Shown: positions 23,662-34,818, numbered from the stretch's first letter. The stretch: DNA of 64,000 nt from Betaproteobacteria bacterium (GCA_947453725.1 CANGHH010000005.1:124001-188000); one strand, 5' to 3'. Translations and numbers: made by a program. Notes: generated from the sequence alone by a model not told the origin.

Positions 23662-25977
23662 ATGTTCCCTGTCTCCTCGCTCGGGCCTTACGGCCGGTTC
23701 AGTCCTGCCGCCGTTTACGTTGCCGTTTTGGCCAGCGTGGCTGTCGCTCCCGCCGCCTGGGCCGTCGCGCCCTTTGTCCTGAAGGACATCCGCGTCGAGG
23801 GGCTGCAGCGCACCGACCCCGGCACGGTCTTCGCGTCGCTGCCGTTCCGCATCGGCGACAACTACACCGACGACAAGGGCGCTGCCGCGCTGCGCGCCCT
23901 CTTCGCCACCGGCCTGTTCAAGGACGTGCGCATCGAGATCGAAGGCCAGGTCGCGGTGCTCATCGTCGACGAACGTTCGATCATCGGCAGCGTCAATTTT
24001 GTCGGTCTGAAGGAATTCGACAAGGACCCGTTGACCAAGTCGCTGCGCGACGCCGGCATTGGCGAAGGCCTGCCCTTCGACCGCGCGCTGATCGACCGTG
24101 CCGAGCAGGAAATCAAGAAGCAGTACCTCGGCCGCAGCCTGTACGGCGCCGAGGTCGTGACGACGATCACCCCGCTCGAACGCAACCGCGTCAATGTCAC
24201 CTTCACGATGACCGAGGGCGAAGCGGCGCGCATCAAGGACGTTCGCATCGCGGGCAACAAGGTGTTTTCCGAATCGACGCTCAAGGAACTGTTCGAACTG
24301 ACGCCCACCGGCTGGTTCACCTGGTACAGCAAGACCGACCGCTACTCGCGGACCAAGCTCAACGCCGACCTCGAAAAGCTGCGCGCCTATTACGTGAACC
24401 GCGGCTATCTCGAATTCGCCATCGAATCGACACAGGTCACGATCTCGCCCGACAAGCAGACCATTTCGGTGGCCATTTCGGTCAAGGAAGGACAGCCCTA
24501 CACGGTCACCTCGGTGCGCCTGGAAGGCGACTACCTGGGCAAGGAGAAGGAATTCCAGGCCTTCGTGCTGCTGCGCCCGGGTCAGCCCTACCGCGGCGAC
24601 GCGGTCACCGACACCACCAAGCGTTTCCAGGATTTGTTCGGTCTGTATGGCTACGCCTTCGCGCGCATCGACGCCCGGCCCGAGATCGACCGCGCCACGG
24701 GCCAGGTGGCCGTGGTCATCACCGCCGAGCCGCAGCGCCGCGTCTACGTGCGCCGTATCGACGTGGCCGGCAACACGCGCACCCGCGACGAGGTCGTGCG
24801 CCGCGAATTCCGCCAACTCGAAGGCGCCTGGTACGACGGCGGCCTGATCAAGCTGTCGAAGGAGCGCGTCGACCGCCTGGGTTTCTTCAAGGAAGTCGAC
24901 GTCGAGACCAACGAGGTCACGGGCTCGCCCGACCTGGTCGACCTGGTCGTCAACGTGACCGAAAAGCCGACCGGCAATCTGATGGTCGGTGCTGGCTACT
25001 CCAGCGCCGAGAAGTTCACCTTCACCGCCTCGGTGAAGCAGGAAAACGCCTTCGGTTCCGGCAACTACCTGGGTGTCGAGCTCAACACCAGCAAGTACAA
25101 CCGCACGGCGGTGATCAGCACGGTGGACCCTTACTTCACGGTGGACGGCATTTCCCGGGCCATCGACGTCTTCTACCGCACCAGCCGCCCGATCAACAGC
25201 CTGGGCAACAGCTACGACTTGAAGACGCCGGGCGCGTCCGTCCGTTTCGGCATTCCTTTCTCGGAATACGACACGGTCTTTGTCGGCGCCGGCATCGAGC
25301 ACACCGAAATCAGCACCAACGTCGGCATCCCGCTGTCTTACCTGAACTACCGCGTGCTCTATGGTCAGCGGAGCAATTCCTTCCCGCTGACCCTGGGCTG
25401 GGCACGCGACGCCCGCGACAGCGTGCTGGTGCCAACCGCCGGTCGTTACCAGCGGGTCAACTTCGAGTGGGGCTTTGCCGGTGAGGTGCAGTACCTGCGT
25501 ACCAATCTCCAGTACCAGGAGTACTGGCAGCTGCCGCTGCGCATGTCCTTCGGCATCAACAGCGAAATCGGCATCGGCCACGGCCTGGGCGGCAAGCCCT
25601 ACCCGGTGTTCAAGAACTTCTATGGCGGCGGCCTGGGTACCGTGCGCACCTTCGAGCAGGGTTCGCTCGGCGTGGTCGATCCGACCGGTGCCTACATCGG
25701 CGGGGCCAAGCGGCTGAACATCAACGGCGAGTTGTACTTCCCGGTGCCCGGCACCGGCAACGACAAGAGCCTGCGTATCTTCGCCTTTGCCGACGCGGGC
25801 AATGTCTGGCGCGAAGACGAGCAGGTCACGGGCGCCACGGTGCGCAGCGCGGCGGGATTCGGCCTGTCGTGGATCTCGCCGGTGGGGCCGCTGAAGCTCA
25901 GCTACGGCAAGCCCATCAAGGCCCTGCGCAACGATAGAATCCAACGTTTCCAATTCCAGATCGGGACTTCCTTCTGA
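23662..25977 (+). CDS. bamA: Outer-membrane protein assembly factor BamA
   Basis: A 771-residue Omp85 protein and the core of the BAM complex. A signal peptide covers about residues 1-36, five POTRA domains run to about residue 360 (VLKDIRVEGLQRTDPGTVF begins the first) and a 16-strand barrel ends in QFQIGTSF with the C-terminal Phe used for barrel recognition. In the lid loop the usual VRGF/VRGY motif reads VRTF (GLGTVRTFEQGSLG); the Arg is kept. ATG 23662 is chosen because the longer open frame runs through rseP. The stop overlaps the skp ATG. Confidence 0.96.
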   Translation: MFPVSSLGPYGRFSPAAVYVAVLASVAVAPAAWAVAPFVLKDIRVEGLQRTDPGTVFASLPFRIGDNYTDDKGAAALRALFATGLFKDVRIEIEGQVAVLIVDERSIIGSVNFVGLKEFDKDPLTKSLRDAGIGEGLPFDRALIDRAEQEIKKQYLGRSLYGAEVVTTITPLERNRVNVTFTMTEGEAARIKDVRIAGNKVFSESTLKELFELTPTGWFTWYSKTDRYSRTKLNADLEKLRAYYVNRGYLEFAIESTQVTISPDKQTISVAISVKEGQPYTVTSVRLEGDYLGKEKEFQAFVLLRPGQPYRGDAVTDTTKRFQDLFGLYGYAFARIDARPEIDRATGQVAVVITAEPQRRVYVRRIDVAGNTRTRDEVVRREFRQLEGAWYDGGLIKLSKERVDRLGFFKEVDVETNEVTGSPDLVDLVVNVTEKPTGNLMVGAGYSSAEKFTFTASVKQENAFGSGNYLGVELNTSKYNRTAVISTVDPYFTVDGISRAIDVFYRTSRPINSLGNSYDLKTPGASVRFGIPFSEYDTVFVGAGIEHTEISTNVGIPLSYLNYRVLYGQRSNSFPLTLGWARDARDSVLVPTAGRYQRVNFEWGFAGEVQYLRTNLQYQEYWQLPLRMSFGINSEIGIGHGLGGKPYPVFKNFYGGGLGTVRTFEQGSLGVVDPTGAYIGGAKRLNINGELYFPVPGTGNDKSLRIFAFADAGNVWREDEQVTGATVRSAAGFGLSWISPVGPLKLSYGKPIKALRNDRIQRFQFQIGTSF

Positions 25978-26498
25978 TGAAGACGATTGCCCTGCAGTGG
26001 CTGTCCGCCGCCGCGCTGCTCATGACTGCCACGGCGCCTGCCATGGCCCAAGAACTCAAGATCGGCTATGTGAACAGCGAGCGCGTGATGCGTGAGTCGA
26101 ACCCGGCCAAGGCTGCGCAAGCCAAGCTGCAAGCCGAATTCAGCAAGCGCGAAAAGGAGCTCGACGACTCGACCGCCAAGCTCAAGGCGGCGGCTGACAA
26201 GTTGGAGAAGGATGCCGTCACGCTGTCCGAATCCGAACGCAACCGCCGCCAGCGCGAACTCGTCGAGTCGGACCGTGACCTGCAGCGCAAGCGCCGCGAG
26301 TTCCAGGAAGACCTGAACCAGCGCCGCAACGAGGAACTGGCCGGCGTCATCGAGCGCGCCAACCGCGTCATCCGCCAGATCTACGAGAGCGAGAAATACG
26401 ACCTCGTGCTGCAGGAAGTGATCTTCGCCGGCGCCCGGGTGGACATCACCGAAAAGGTCATCAAGATCCTGAATGCACCGGCCGGCCCGGGCAAGTAA
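25977..26498 (+). CDS. skp: Periplasmic chaperone Skp/OmpH
   Basis: A 173-residue periplasmic chaperone that holds unfolded outer-membrane proteins for BamA. A signal peptide ends at about AMA-Q (residue 23); the mature start KIGYVNSERVM is typical. Residues about 45-130 are a charged coiled coil (KLKAAADKLEKDAVTLSE and following), which forms the tentacles of the trimer. The ATG shares bases with the bamA stop (TGATG), so the two are likely coupled. Confidence 0.93.
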   Translation: MKTIALQWLSAAALLMTATAPAMAQELKIGYVNSERVMRESNPAKAAQAKLQAEFSKREKELDDSTAKLKAAADKLEKDAVTLSESERNRRQRELVESDRDLQRKRREFQEDLNQRRNEELAGVIERANRVIRQIYESEKYDLVLQEVIFAGARVDITEKVIKILNAPAGPGK

Positions 26499-26519
26499 GC
26501 CGCGACCCGGCGATCGAAC

Positions 26520-27554
26520 GTGCAGGCCCGCATCGGTGAGCTGCAACGGCTGCTCGGTGCGGAACTGATCGGCAACCCCGACCTCACGGTCGCGCGCATC
26601 GCGCCGCTGGAAACGGCAGGCGCCGACGCGATCAGCTTCCTGGCCAACCCGCGCTACCAGTCGCAACTGCTCGGCACGCAGGCCGGCTGCGTGATCGTCG
26701 GGCCGGCGATGCGTGAACTGGCCGCCGCGCGCGGCGCGGTGCTGGTCTGTGCCGACCCCTACCTGGCCTACGCCCGGCTGTCCCAGTGGTGGGCGCAGCA
26801 GGCGCGCCGGCCCGCGGAGGTGGGCATCCACCGCAGTGCGGTCGTGGAAGAGGGCGCAGCGATAGCCGCAACGGCCACCATCGCCGCCTTCGCCTACATC
26901 GGTCGCGGCGCTCGCGTCGAGGCCGCTGCGGTGGTCGGTGCGCACAGCCACGTGGGCGATGACGCCGTGGTCGGCGCCCGGACGCTGCTCAAAGCCCGGG
27001 TGACCCTGCTCGAGGCCTGCCGGATCGGCCAGCGCGGCATCGTGCACAGCGGGGCGGTCATCGGCGCCGATGGCTTCGGCTTTGCGCCGACAGGCGCCGA
27101 TCAAGGCGGCCGCTACGAGAAGATCGAACAGCTCGGCGGCGTGCAGATCGGCGACGACGTGGAGATCGGCGCCAACACCTGCATCGACCGCGGGGCGCTG
27201 GAAGACACGGTCATCGAAGATGGTGTGAAGCTGGACAATCTGGTGCAGATCGGCCACAACGTGCGCGTCGGTGCCCACACCGCTTTTGCGGGCTGCGTCG
27301 GCGTCGCAGGCAGCGCGCGCATCGGGCGGCATTGCACGGCGGGCGGCGGCGCGATCATCCTGGGCCATCTGCTGATTGCCGACCACGTCCACATCACGGC
27401 AGCCACCGTGGTCAGCCGGTCGATCCGCCAGGCCGGCCAGTACAGCGGCATGTTTCCCTTCGACGACAATGCGTCCTGGGAAAAGAACGCGGCCACGCTG
27501 CGGCAATTGCACACCTTGCGCGACCGCATCCGGGCGCTGGAAAAGAAGTCATGA
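26520..27554 (+). CDS. lpxD: UDP-3-O-acylglucosamine N-acyltransferase LpxD
   Basis: A 344-residue left-handed beta-helix acyltransferase, third step of lipid A synthesis. An N-terminal uridine-binding domain ([13 protein letters not shown]) precedes hexapeptide repeats; the catalytic His lies in [14 protein letters not shown]. The C-terminal helix follows [12 protein letters not shown]. The start is GTG at 26520, 21 bases after skp. Its stop overlaps the fabZ ATG. Confidence 0.95.
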   Translation: MQARIGELQRLLGAELIGNPDLTVARIAPLETAGADAISFLANPRYQSQLLGTQAGCVIVGPAMRELAAARGAVLVCADPYLAYARLSQWWAQQARRPAEVGIHRSAVVEEGAAIAATATIAAFAYIGRGARVEAAAVVGAHSHVGDDAVVGARTLLKARVTLLEACRIGQRGIVHSGAVIGADGFGFAPTGADQGGRYEKIEQLGGVQIGDDVEIGANTCIDRGALEDTVIEDGVKLDNLVQIGHNVRVGAHTAFAGCVGVAGSARIGRHCTAGGGAIILGHLLIADHVHITAATVVSRSIRQAGQYSGMFPFDDNASWEKNAATLRQLHTLRDRIRALEKKS

Positions 27555-28009
27555 ACGAGACGATGGACATCCAACGCATCCTGAAGCGCCTGCCGCACCG
27601 CTACCCCTTTCTGCTGGTCGACCGGGTGCTGGAGGTCGAGAAGGGCGTGCGCATCAAGGCCTTGAAGAATGTGACCATCAACGAGCCTTTCTTCGTCGGG
27701 CACTTTCCGTCGCGTCCGGTCATGCCGGGCGTGCTGATGCTGGAAGCGCTGGCCCAGGCGGCGGCCATCCTCTCCTTCGAGTCGATCGATGAAGAGCCGG
27801 GCGCGGACACCGTGGTCTACTTTGCCGGCATCGACAACGCCCGCTTCAAGCGGCCGGTCGGCCCCGGCGACCAACTGATCCTGGAAGCATCCATCGACCG
27901 CGTCAAGTCCGGGGTCTACCGCTACAAGACCAGGGCAACAGTGGACGGCCATCTGGTCGCCGAAGCCGACCTCATGTGCACCATGCGCAAGGTCGCGCCG
28001 GCGGCCTGA
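27551..28009 (+). CDS. fabZ: 3-hydroxyacyl-[ACP] dehydratase FabZ
   Basis: A 152-residue hot-dog-fold enzyme that dehydrates 3-hydroxyacyl-ACP in fatty-acid synthesis and competes with LpxA/LpxD for the same acyl donors. [19 protein letters not shown] and the catalytic segment [23 protein letters not shown] (active-site His and Glu) are clear. ATG 27551 overlaps the lpxD stop; a second ATG at 27563 (MDIQRIL) is also possible. Confidence 0.96.
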   Translation: MNETMDIQRILKRLPHRYPFLLVDRVLEVEKGVRIKALKNVTINEPFFVGHFPSRPVMPGVLMLEALAQAAAILSFESIDEEPGADTVVYFAGIDNARFKRPVGPGDQLILEASIDRVKSGVYRYKTRATVDGHLVAEADLMCTMRKVAPAA

Positions 28010-28020
28010 GGCGGGGCACG

Positions 28021-28809
28021 ATGAGCCGCGTCCACGCCACCGCGCTGGTGGATCCGCAAGCCGAACTGGCCGATTCGGTGAGCGTCGGCCCTTATGCCGT
28101 GATCGGTGCCGGCGTGCGCATCGCCGCCGGCACCACCGTCGGCCCGCACGTGGTCATCGAAGGCCCGACCAGCATCGGCCGCGACAACCGCATCCATGCC
28201 CATGCCGTGCTGGGCGGCGCGCCGCAGGACATGAAGTACCGCGACGAGCCGACCGCGCTGCACATCGGCGACCGCAACACGATCCGCGAGTTCTGCACCT
28301 TCAACCGCGGCACGGTGCAGGACGGCGGTGTGACGCGTGTCGGCGACGACAATTGGGTGATGGCCTATGTGCACATCGCGCACGACGTGCAACTGGGCAA
28401 CCACACCGTGCTGGCCAACAACGCCACGCTGGCAGGCCATGTGCAGGTCGGCGACTGGGCCATCATCGGCGGACTGACCGGCGTGCACCAGTTCTGCAAG
28501 GTCGGCGCCCACGTGATGACCGGTTTCCAGAGCCACGTTTCTCAGGATGTTCCGCCCTTCATGACCGTGGCCGGCCACCCGCTGGCGGTGCACGGCATCA
28601 ACGCCGAAGGGCTGAAGCGGCGAGGCTTCTCGCGTGAGCGCATCGTCGGCATCCGCCAGTTGCACCGCCTGCTGTACCGCGACGGCCTGACGCTGGACAA
28701 GGCCCGGGCCGCGATCGCCGCGCTGCAGGACAGCGTCGAAGGGGGCAACCCGGACATCACGGCGCTGCTCGATTTCCTGTCGTCGTCCACCCGCGGCATC
28801 GTCCGCTGA
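28021..28809 (+). CDS. lpxA: UDP-N-acetylglucosamine acyltransferase LpxA
   Basis: A 262-residue hexapeptide acyltransferase, the first step of lipid A synthesis. It begins [26 protein letters not shown] and contains [15 protein letters not shown] and the catalytic His region [12 protein letters not shown]. Length equals the usual 262. The track ORF starts inside fabZ; ATG 28021 fits the family. It lies 11 bases after fabZ and 9 bases before lpxB. Confidence 0.96.
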   Translation: MSRVHATALVDPQAELADSVSVGPYAVIGAGVRIAAGTTVGPHVVIEGPTSIGRDNRIHAHAVLGGAPQDMKYRDEPTALHIGDRNTIREFCTFNRGTVQDGGVTRVGDDNWVMAYVHIAHDVQLGNHTVLANNATLAGHVQVGDWAIIGGLTGVHQFCKVGAHVMTGFQSHVSQDVPPFMTVAGHPLAVHGINAEGLKRRGFSRERIVGIRQLHRLLYRDGLTLDKARAAIAALQDSVEGGNPDITALLDFLSSSTRGIVR

Positions 28810-28818
28810 CGGCGCGGC

Positions 28819-29949
28819 ATGCAGCTGGCGATGGTGGCGGGCGAGGCCTCGGGCGATCTGCTCGGTGGCGCGTTGCTGGCCGGTCTGCGTCAGCGTTGGC
28901 CGCAGCTGCGGGCTGCCGGCATCGGCGGTCCGCAGATGGCCGCGCAGGGCTTCGCTGCCTGGTGGCCGCACGAGAAGCTGGCGGTTCGCGGTTATGTCGA
29001 GGTGCTGCGCCACTACCGCGAGATTTCGGCCATCCGCGAGGCCTTGGCAGCGCGCCTGCTGGCCGATCGGCCGCAGGTGTTCATTGGCGTCGATGCGCCC
29101 GATTTCAACCTTGGCCTGGAAGCGCGCCTGAAGGCCGCCGGCATCAAGACCGTCCATTTCATCTGCCCGTCGATCTGGGCCTGGCGCGGCGGCCGCGCGA
29201 AGAAGATGGTCGCCAGCTGCGACCATGTGCTGTGCCTGTTTCCCTTCGAGCCGGCCTTGCTCGCGCAGCATGGCGTGGCAGCCACTTTCGTCGGTCATCC
29301 GCTGGCCGATTCGATTCCCCTGGTGGCGCCGCGTGCTGCGGCGCGGGCGGCACTGGGTCTTTCCGACAGCGATGCGGTCGTCGCCGTGATGCCCGGCAGC
29401 CGGCGTTCCGAGATCAGTGCCATTGCGCCGGCCTTCCTGCAGGCTGCCATGCGCCTGCACCAGCGGCGGCCAGACCTGCGTTTCCTGCTGCCCGTCGCCC
29501 CCGGCCTGCGTGCGCTGCTCGATCCCCTGGTCGCCGAACACGCGGCCGGCTTGCCGCTGCAGATGCTGGACGGCCAATCGCATCGGGCACTGGCGGCTTG
29601 CGACGTGACGCTGATCGCCAGCGGCACGGCCACGCTGGAGGCGGCCTTGTTCAAGCGGCCGATGGTCATCGGCTACCGCATGCATCCGATCAGCTGGCAG
29701 ATCATGAAGCGTATGCGCTACCAGCCCTGGGTCGGCCTGCCCAATATCCTGCTGCGTGACTTCGCCGTGCCCGAGTTGATCCAGGAACATTGCCAGCCGG
29801 CAGCGCTGGCGCAGGCGGCGCTGGCCTGGCTGGACGATGCCGCGGGCTGTGAGCGCCTGGCCCGTCGCTTCGACGACTTGCACCACCTGCTGCGCCGTGA
29901 CACGGCGCGCTGTGCCACCGATGCCATCGCGCAAATCCTTCAATTTTGA
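28819..29949 (+). CDS. lpxB: Lipid A disaccharide synthase LpxB
   Basis: A 376-residue GT19 glycosyltransferase that joins UDP-diacylglucosamine and lipid X. The N-terminal [18 protein letters not shown] and the later [15 protein letters not shown] and [10 protein letters not shown] are family signatures. The final 29 bases overlap the start of rnhB in another frame. It sits in the standard lpxD-fabZ-lpxA-lpxB order. Confidence 0.95.
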   Translation: MQLAMVAGEASGDLLGGALLAGLRQRWPQLRAAGIGGPQMAAQGFAAWWPHEKLAVRGYVEVLRHYREISAIREALAARLLADRPQVFIGVDAPDFNLGLEARLKAAGIKTVHFICPSIWAWRGGRAKKMVASCDHVLCLFPFEPALLAQHGVAATFVGHPLADSIPLVAPRAAARAALGLSDSDAVVAVMPGSRRSEISAIAPAFLQAAMRLHQRRPDLRFLLPVAPGLRALLDPLVAEHAAGLPLQMLDGQSHRALAACDVTLIASGTATLEAALFKRPMVIGYRMHPISWQIMKRMRYQPWVGLPNILLRDFAVPELIQEHCQPAALAQAALAWLDDAAGCERLARRFDDLHHLLRRDTARCATDAIAQILQF

Positions 29950-30544
29950 ACAGCTGGGCTTCGGCTGGGATGGCCCGGGCCTGATTGCCGGCGTCGATGA
30001 AGCCGGCCGTGGGCCGCTGGCCGGGCCCGTCGTGGCGGCGGCGGTCATCCTCGACGAGCTGCAGCCGATACGCGGTCTCGCGGACTCGAAGGCGCTGTCC
30101 CCGCTGCGCCGCGAGCGCCTCAGCGAGGAGATCCGTGCCAAGGCGCTGTGCTGCGCCCTGGGCTCGGCCAGCGTCGAAGAGATCGACGCCATCAACATCC
30201 TGCAGGCCACGATGCTGGCGATGCGCCGCGCCGTCACGGCCTTGCGCATCCTGCCGCACCGCGTCGTCGTCGATGGCAACCGCGTGCCGACGCTGGCGAT
30301 GCCGGTGGCGGCCATCGTCAAGGGCGACGCGCTGGTGGCGGCGATCTCGGCGGCATCCATCCTGGCCAAGGTCGAGCGCGACCGGCTGTGTCTGACGCTG
30401 CACGACCAGCATCCCGCCTACGGCTTTGCCACGCACAAGGGCTACCCGACGGCCGAGCACTTGGCCGCGCTGCAGCGGTACGGCGCATGCAGCGCACACC
30501 GCCGCACCTTCGGTCCGGTTCGCCGAGTCATCGAGCGCCCATGA
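29921..30544 (+). CDS. rnhB: Ribonuclease HII
   Basis: A 207-residue enzyme that cuts RNA in RNA-DNA hybrids, including single misincorporated ribonucleotides. The motif [19 protein letters not shown] supplies the first acidic residues; VVDGNR and [20 protein letters not shown] and [11 protein letters not shown] follow. The start ATG 29921 lies inside the end of lpxB (29-base overlap); the first conserved residues appear well after it. The next gene starts within its stop. Confidence 0.95.
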   Translation: MPSRKSFNFEQLGFGWDGPGLIAGVDEAGRGPLAGPVVAAAVILDELQPIRGLADSKALSPLRRERLSEEIRAKALCCALGSASVEEIDAINILQATMLAMRRAVTALRILPHRVVVDGNRVPTLAMPVAAIVKGDALVAAISAASILAKVERDRLCLTLHDQHPAYGFATHKGYPTAEHLAALQRYGACSAHRRTFGPVRRVIERP

Positions 30545-31317
30545 ACGCACCGCAACACATCAGCTCGCGCGACAACCCGCTGGCCCAGCGCCTGCGCCGG
30601 CTGGCCGCCGACACCACGGCCTACCGCCGCCAGGGGCAGGTCTGGCTGGAAGGCGAGCACCTGTGCGCGGCGCTGCGCGGCCGGGGTCTGCCGGCGGCGC
30701 ATGCAGTGGTCACGGAAGCCGCCTGGCAGCAGCCCGCGCTGCGCGAACTGGCGTCGTGGGCGGCCCAGGTCACGACCGTGCCGACCCTGCTGTTCAAGGT
30801 CATCAGCGGCCTGGCGTCACCGGCCGGTATCGCCTTCCTGTTCGATCTGCCTGGCGCCGATACGCCGCTGTCCGGCGTCAACACCGTCGTGCTCGACCGC
30901 GTGCAGGACGCCGGCAATGTCGGCAGCATCCTGCGCAGCGCGGCGGCCCTGGGCTTTGCGCAGGTGCTGGCCATCAAGGGCACGGCGGGGCTGTGGTCGC
31001 CCAAGGTCGTGCGGGCGGGCATGGGCGCGCATTTCGCGCTGCGCCTGATCGAAGGCCTTGACGAGACCGATCTGGTCGACCTGGCCGTGCCGCTGGTCGC
31101 CACCAGTTCGCATGGCGGCGCCACGCTGCACCAGGCCGCGCTGCCGATGCCTTGCGCCTGGGTGCTGGGCCACGAAGGGCAGGGCGTCGCGCACACGCTG
31201 CTGCAGCGCTGCGCGCTGCAGGTGCGAATTCCGCAGCCGGGCGGCGAAGAGTCGTTGAACGTGGCCGCCGCTGCGGCCATCTGCCTGTACGAATCGGCCC
31301 GGCGCGTCGCTCAATAA
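30541..31317 (+). CDS. TrmH/SpoU-family RNA 2'-O-methyltransferase
   Basis: A 258-residue SPOUT methyltransferase. An N-terminal substrate-binding domain (about residues 1-95) precedes the knotted catalytic domain with the three usual motifs: [17 protein letters not shown], the middle LGHEGQGV and [18 protein letters not shown]. It probably methylates the ribose of rRNA or tRNA using S-adenosylmethionine; the exact target cannot be read from sequence. The ATG overlaps the rnhB stop, and its own stop overlaps the 3' end of ppsR on the other strand. Confidence 0.88.
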   Translation: MNAPQHISSRDNPLAQRLRRLAADTTAYRRQGQVWLEGEHLCAALRGRGLPAAHAVVTEAAWQQPALRELASWAAQVTTVPTLLFKVISGLASPAGIAFLFDLPGADTPLSGVNTVVLDRVQDAGNVGSILRSAAALGFAQVLAIKGTAGLWSPKVVRAGMGAHFALRLIEGLDETDLVDLAVPLVATSSHGGATLHQAALPMPCAWVLGHEGQGVAHTLLQRCALQVRIPQPGGEESLNVAAAAAICLYESARRVAQ

Positions 31318-32177
31318 ATCAGCCGGTCCGGGCGCAGGTCGCGCAGGATGGTGGTGGCGATTTCCTCGATCGACTTGTGGGTCGACGACAGCCAGGCGAT
31401 GCCGTCGCGCCGCATCATGCTTTCCGCTGCGTGGACCTCGTAGCGGCAGTTCTCCAGCGCCGCGTACTTGCTGCCCGGCCGCCGCTCATTGCGGATCTGC
31501 GACAGGCGCACCGGGTCGATGGTCAGGCCGAAGCACTTGCGCTTGTAGGCCGTCAGCGCCGTGGGCAGGCGGCCGCGTTCGAAGTCTTCCGGAATCAGCG
31601 GGTAGTTGGCCGCCTTGATGCCGTGCTGCATCGCCAGGTACAGCGAGGTCGGCGTCTTGCCACTGCGGCTGACGCCCAGCAGGATGACATCGGCGACGTC
31701 CAGGTTGCGCGAGGACTGGCCGTCGTCGTGCGCCAGGCTGAAGTTGATGGCCTCGATGCGGTCGTGGTATTCCTGGCTTTCGCTGGCATCGTTGAAGCGG
31801 CCCACCCGGTGGTTGCTCTTGACGCCGAACTCCTGTTCCAGCGGTTCGACGAAGGTGCGGATCATGTCCAGCACCAGCGCCTGGCAGCCGTCACCGGTGA
31901 CCAGGGCGCGCACCTCGTCGCTGATCAGCGTGATGAAGACCACCGGCCTCAGCCCTTCGATGACCCCGGTCTGGTTGATCTCGTCGACCACCTGGCGCGC
32001 CTTGTCGATGGTGTCGATGAAAGGCCGGCGGACGTGGCGGTGGCGCGCCGGAAACTGCGCCAGGATGGAATTTCCGAAGGTTTCGGCCGTGATGCCGGTA
32101 CCGTCCGAGACAAAGAACACCGTTCGTTCTGGCATGGCGTGGGGGGTGCTGAAGCGGCGAAATGCCAAGGCCATCAT
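31311..32177 (-). CDS. ppsR: PEP synthase regulatory protein (kinase/pyrophosphorylase)
   Basis: A DUF299 protein that turns PEP synthase off and on by ADP-dependent phosphorylation and phosphate-dependent dephosphorylation. It has TVFFVSDGTGITAETFGNSIL near the start and the P-loop GVSRSGKTPTSLYLA about two-thirds along. The ORF is open to 32225. Relatives begin near MPERTVFF (32135), but the only good ribosome-binding site, GGGAG, lies 9 bases before ATG 32177, so that start (288 residues) is preferred. It is divergent from its target ppsA. Confidence 0.92.
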   Translation of the reverse strand: MMALAFRRFSTPHAMPERTVFFVSDGTGITAETFGNSILAQFPARHRHVRRPFIDTIDKARQVVDEINQTGVIEGLRPVVFITLISDEVRALVTGDGCQALVLDMIRTFVEPLEQEFGVKSNHRVGRFNDASESQEYHDRIEAINFSLAHDDGQSSRNLDVADVILLGVSRSGKTPTSLYLAMQHGIKAANYPLIPEDFERGRLPTALTAYKRKCFGLTIDPVRLSQIRNERRPGSKYAALENCRYEVHAAESMMRRDGIAWLSSTHKSIEEIATTILRDLRPDRLIY

Positions 32178-32328
32178 AAGGAATAACTCCCTACAATCGC
32201 CCGCCATACGCTGCCGATAGCGCACGCCTTGATCACCGCCGGTCCGTCACTCGAAGCAGAACAAGAAGACGCCCCGGCCTTGGCCTTGCCAACGGAAGCA
32301 CCGGTTTTTCACTTCCTGGAGTTTTTCC

Positions 32329-34734
32329 ATGTCTTTGGCCACTTTGGCGACCGCCCTGGTTGCACCGTTTGAAACCTTGAGGATGACCGACGTCGAGACG
32401 GTCGGCGGCAAGAACGCCTCGCTCGGCGAAATGATCAGCCAACTCGCCGCCACCGGCGTGCGGGTGCCCGGCGGCTTTGCCACCACGGCCCATGCTTTCC
32501 GCGAATTCCTGCAGCACGGCGGTCTGGACGCGCGCATCAAGGCCCGGCTGGCCACACTGGACACCGAAGACGTTCGCGCGCTGGCCGAAGCCGGCGCGCA
32601 GATTCGTCAGTGGGTCATCGAGACGCCTTTCCCGCCGGCGCTGGAAGCCGCGATCAGCGAGCAGTTCGCCCGCTTGTCGGCCGGCAACCCGGCGGCCAGC
32701 TTCGCGGTGCGTTCGTCGGCCACCGCCGAGGACATGCCCGACGCATCTTTCGCCGGCCAGCAGGAAACCTTCCTCAACGTCACCGGCATCGCCGACGTGC
32801 TGCACCGCATGAAAGAGGTCTTCGCCTCGCTGTACAACGACCGCGCGATCAGCTACCGCGTGCACAAGGGCTATGCCCATGCCGACGTGGCGTTGTCGGC
32901 CGGCGTGCAGCGCATGGTGCGTTCCGACCTGGGTTCGGCCGGCGTGATGTTCACGCTGGACACCGAATCGGGCTTCACCGAAGTGGTCTTCATCACGTCC
33001 AGCTACGGCCTGGGCGAAATGGTGGTGCAGGGCGCCGTCAACCCCGACGAGTTCTACGTCCACAAGGCCACGCTGAACGCCGGCCGGCCGGCCGTCATCC
33101 GCCGCGTGCTGGGCAGCAAGTTGCAGCGCATGGAATTCGCGTCGGCTGCCGACAAGGCGGCCACCGGCAAGCTGGTGCAGGTGTTGGACACGCCGCCCGA
33201 ACAGCGCAACCGCTACTCGCTGACCGACGCCGAGGTGCAGGAACTGGCGCGCTACGCGCTGATCATCGAGAAGCACTATGGCCGCGCGATGGACATCGAG
33301 TGGGGCAAGGACGGCGTCGATGGCCAGCTCTACATCCTGCAGGCGCGCCCGGAAACGGTGAAGAGCCAGGCCGCCGGCAAGACCGAGCAGCGCTACAAGA
33401 TCATGGGCGACCGCGCCAAGAACACGGTGCTGGCCGAAGGCCGTGCCATCGGCCAGAAAATCGGCACCGGCCCCGTTCGTCTGGTGCGCAGCACCGCCGA
33501 GATGGACCTCGTGCAACCCGGCGATGTGCTGGTCACCGACATGACCGACCCGAACTGGGAGCCGGTGATGAAGCGCGCCGGTGCCATCGTCACCAACCGC
33601 GGCGGGCGCACCTGCCATGCCGCCATCATCGCCCGCGAACTGGGCATCCCGGCGGTCGTTGGCTGCGGCAATGCCACCGAGACGCTGCAGGAAAACGCGC
33701 TGGTCACGGTGTCTTGCGCCGAAGGTGACACGGGCTACATCTACGACGGTCTGCTGGAGACCGAAGTCAGCGACGTGGTGCGCGGCGAGATGCCGTACTG
33801 CCCGATCAAGATCATGATGAACATCGGCAACCCGCAACTGGCTTTCGACTTCGCGCAGATGCCGAATTCGGGCGTCGGTCTGGCGCGCCTGGAATTCATC
33901 ATCAACAACAACATCGGGGTGCACCCGAAGGCCATTCTCGACTACCCCAACATCGACCCGGACCTGAAGAAGGCGGTCGAATCGGTCGCGCGCGGTCACG
34001 CATCGCCGCGGGCTTTCTATGTGGACAAGCTGACCGAAGGCATCTCGACCATCGCGGCTGCTTTCTGGCCCAAGTCGGTGATCGTGCGTCTGTCCGACTT
34101 CAAGAGCAACGAGTACCGCAAGCTGATCGGCGGCACGCGCTACGAGCCCGATGAAGAGAACCCCATGCTGGGTTTCCGTGGCGCCAGCCGCTACATCAGC
34201 GGCGAGTTCAGCGACGCTTTCGCGATGGAATGTGAAGCGCTGAAGCGCGTGCGCAGCGACATGGGCCTGACCAACGTCGAGATCATGGTGCCTTTCGTGC
34301 GCACCGTGAAGCAGGCCGCCACGGTGAACCAGATGCTGGCCGACCGCGGGCTCAAGCGCGGTGTCGATGGCCTGAAGCTGATCATGATGTGCGAAGTACC
34401 GAGCAACGCCATCCTGGCCGACCAGTTCCTCGAGCATTTCGACGGCATGTCGATCGGCTCCAACGACCTGACGCAGCTGACGCTGGGCCTGGACCGCGAC
34501 TCGGGCCTGGAGCAACTGGCCAGCGACTTCGACGAACGCGATCCGGCCGTCAAAGCCATGATCTCGCGCGCCATCTCGGCCTGCCGGTCCACTGGCAAAT
34601 ATGTCGGCATCTGTGGCCAGGGCCCCAGCGACCACCCCGACTTCGCCGACTGGCTGGCCCAGGAAGGCATCCTGTCGATGTCGCTGAACCCGGACACCGT
34701 GGTCGAGACCTGGCAGCGCCTGGCGGCGCGCTGA
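32329..34734 (+). CDS. ppsA: Phosphoenolpyruvate synthase
   Basis: An 801-residue enzyme that makes PEP from pyruvate and ATP for gluconeogenesis. The N-terminal ATP-binding part has [15 protein letters not shown] and [22 protein letters not shown]; the swivelling domain carries the phosphohistidine in [21 protein letters not shown]; the C-terminal barrel ends with [14 protein letters not shown]. The 151-base gap to ppsR contains a -10-like TACAAT at 32192-32197. A terminator follows the stop. Confidence 0.97.
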   Translation: MSLATLATALVAPFETLRMTDVETVGGKNASLGEMISQLAATGVRVPGGFATTAHAFREFLQHGGLDARIKARLATLDTEDVRALAEAGAQIRQWVIETPFPPALEAAISEQFARLSAGNPAASFAVRSSATAEDMPDASFAGQQETFLNVTGIADVLHRMKEVFASLYNDRAISYRVHKGYAHADVALSAGVQRMVRSDLGSAGVMFTLDTESGFTEVVFITSSYGLGEMVVQGAVNPDEFYVHKATLNAGRPAVIRRVLGSKLQRMEFASAADKAATGKLVQVLDTPPEQRNRYSLTDAEVQELARYALIIEKHYGRAMDIEWGKDGVDGQLYILQARPETVKSQAAGKTEQRYKIMGDRAKNTVLAEGRAIGQKIGTGPVRLVRSTAEMDLVQPGDVLVTDMTDPNWEPVMKRAGAIVTNRGGRTCHAAIIARELGIPAVVGCGNATETLQENALVTVSCAEGDTGYIYDGLLETEVSDVVRGEMPYCPIKIMMNIGNPQLAFDFAQMPNSGVGLARLEFIINNNIGVHPKAILDYPNIDPDLKKAVESVARGHASPRAFYVDKLTEGISTIAAAFWPKSVIVRLSDFKSNEYRKLIGGTRYEPDEENPMLGFRGASRYISGEFSDAFAMECEALKRVRSDMGLTNVEIMVPFVRTVKQAATVNQMLADRGLKRGVDGLKLIMMCEVPSNAILADQFLEHFDGMSIGSNDLTQLTLGLDRDSGLEQLASDFDERDPAVKAMISRAISACRSTGKYVGICGQGPSDHPDFADWLAQEGILSMSLNPDTVVETWQRLAAR

Positions 34735-34790
34735 GTTCAGGCGGCCGATGATCGGGCCCGGCGTTCGCCGGGTCGATCGGCCCACAAACA

Positions 34791-34818
34791 AACGGGCCTT
34801 TCGGGGTCCGTTTTTTTT
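34791..34818 (+). terminator. Rho-independent terminator of ppsA
   Basis: AACGGGCC / GGTCCGTT pair over 8 positions with one G-T wobble around TTTCGG, and eight T residues complete the signal. It lies between ppsA and the convergent TPR gene. Confidence 0.85.

Noticed and set aside
23515-25953. 812-aa minus-strand ORF opposite bamA
   Set aside because: Antisense shadow; no start-site signal, no recognised domain, and full overlap with a certain gene.
32233-34791. 852-aa minus-strand ORF opposite ppsA
   Set aside because: It is a shadow of ppsA caused by high GC; the composition is rich in His, Arg, Gln and Val without any family pattern, while ppsA on the plus strand has every expected motif.
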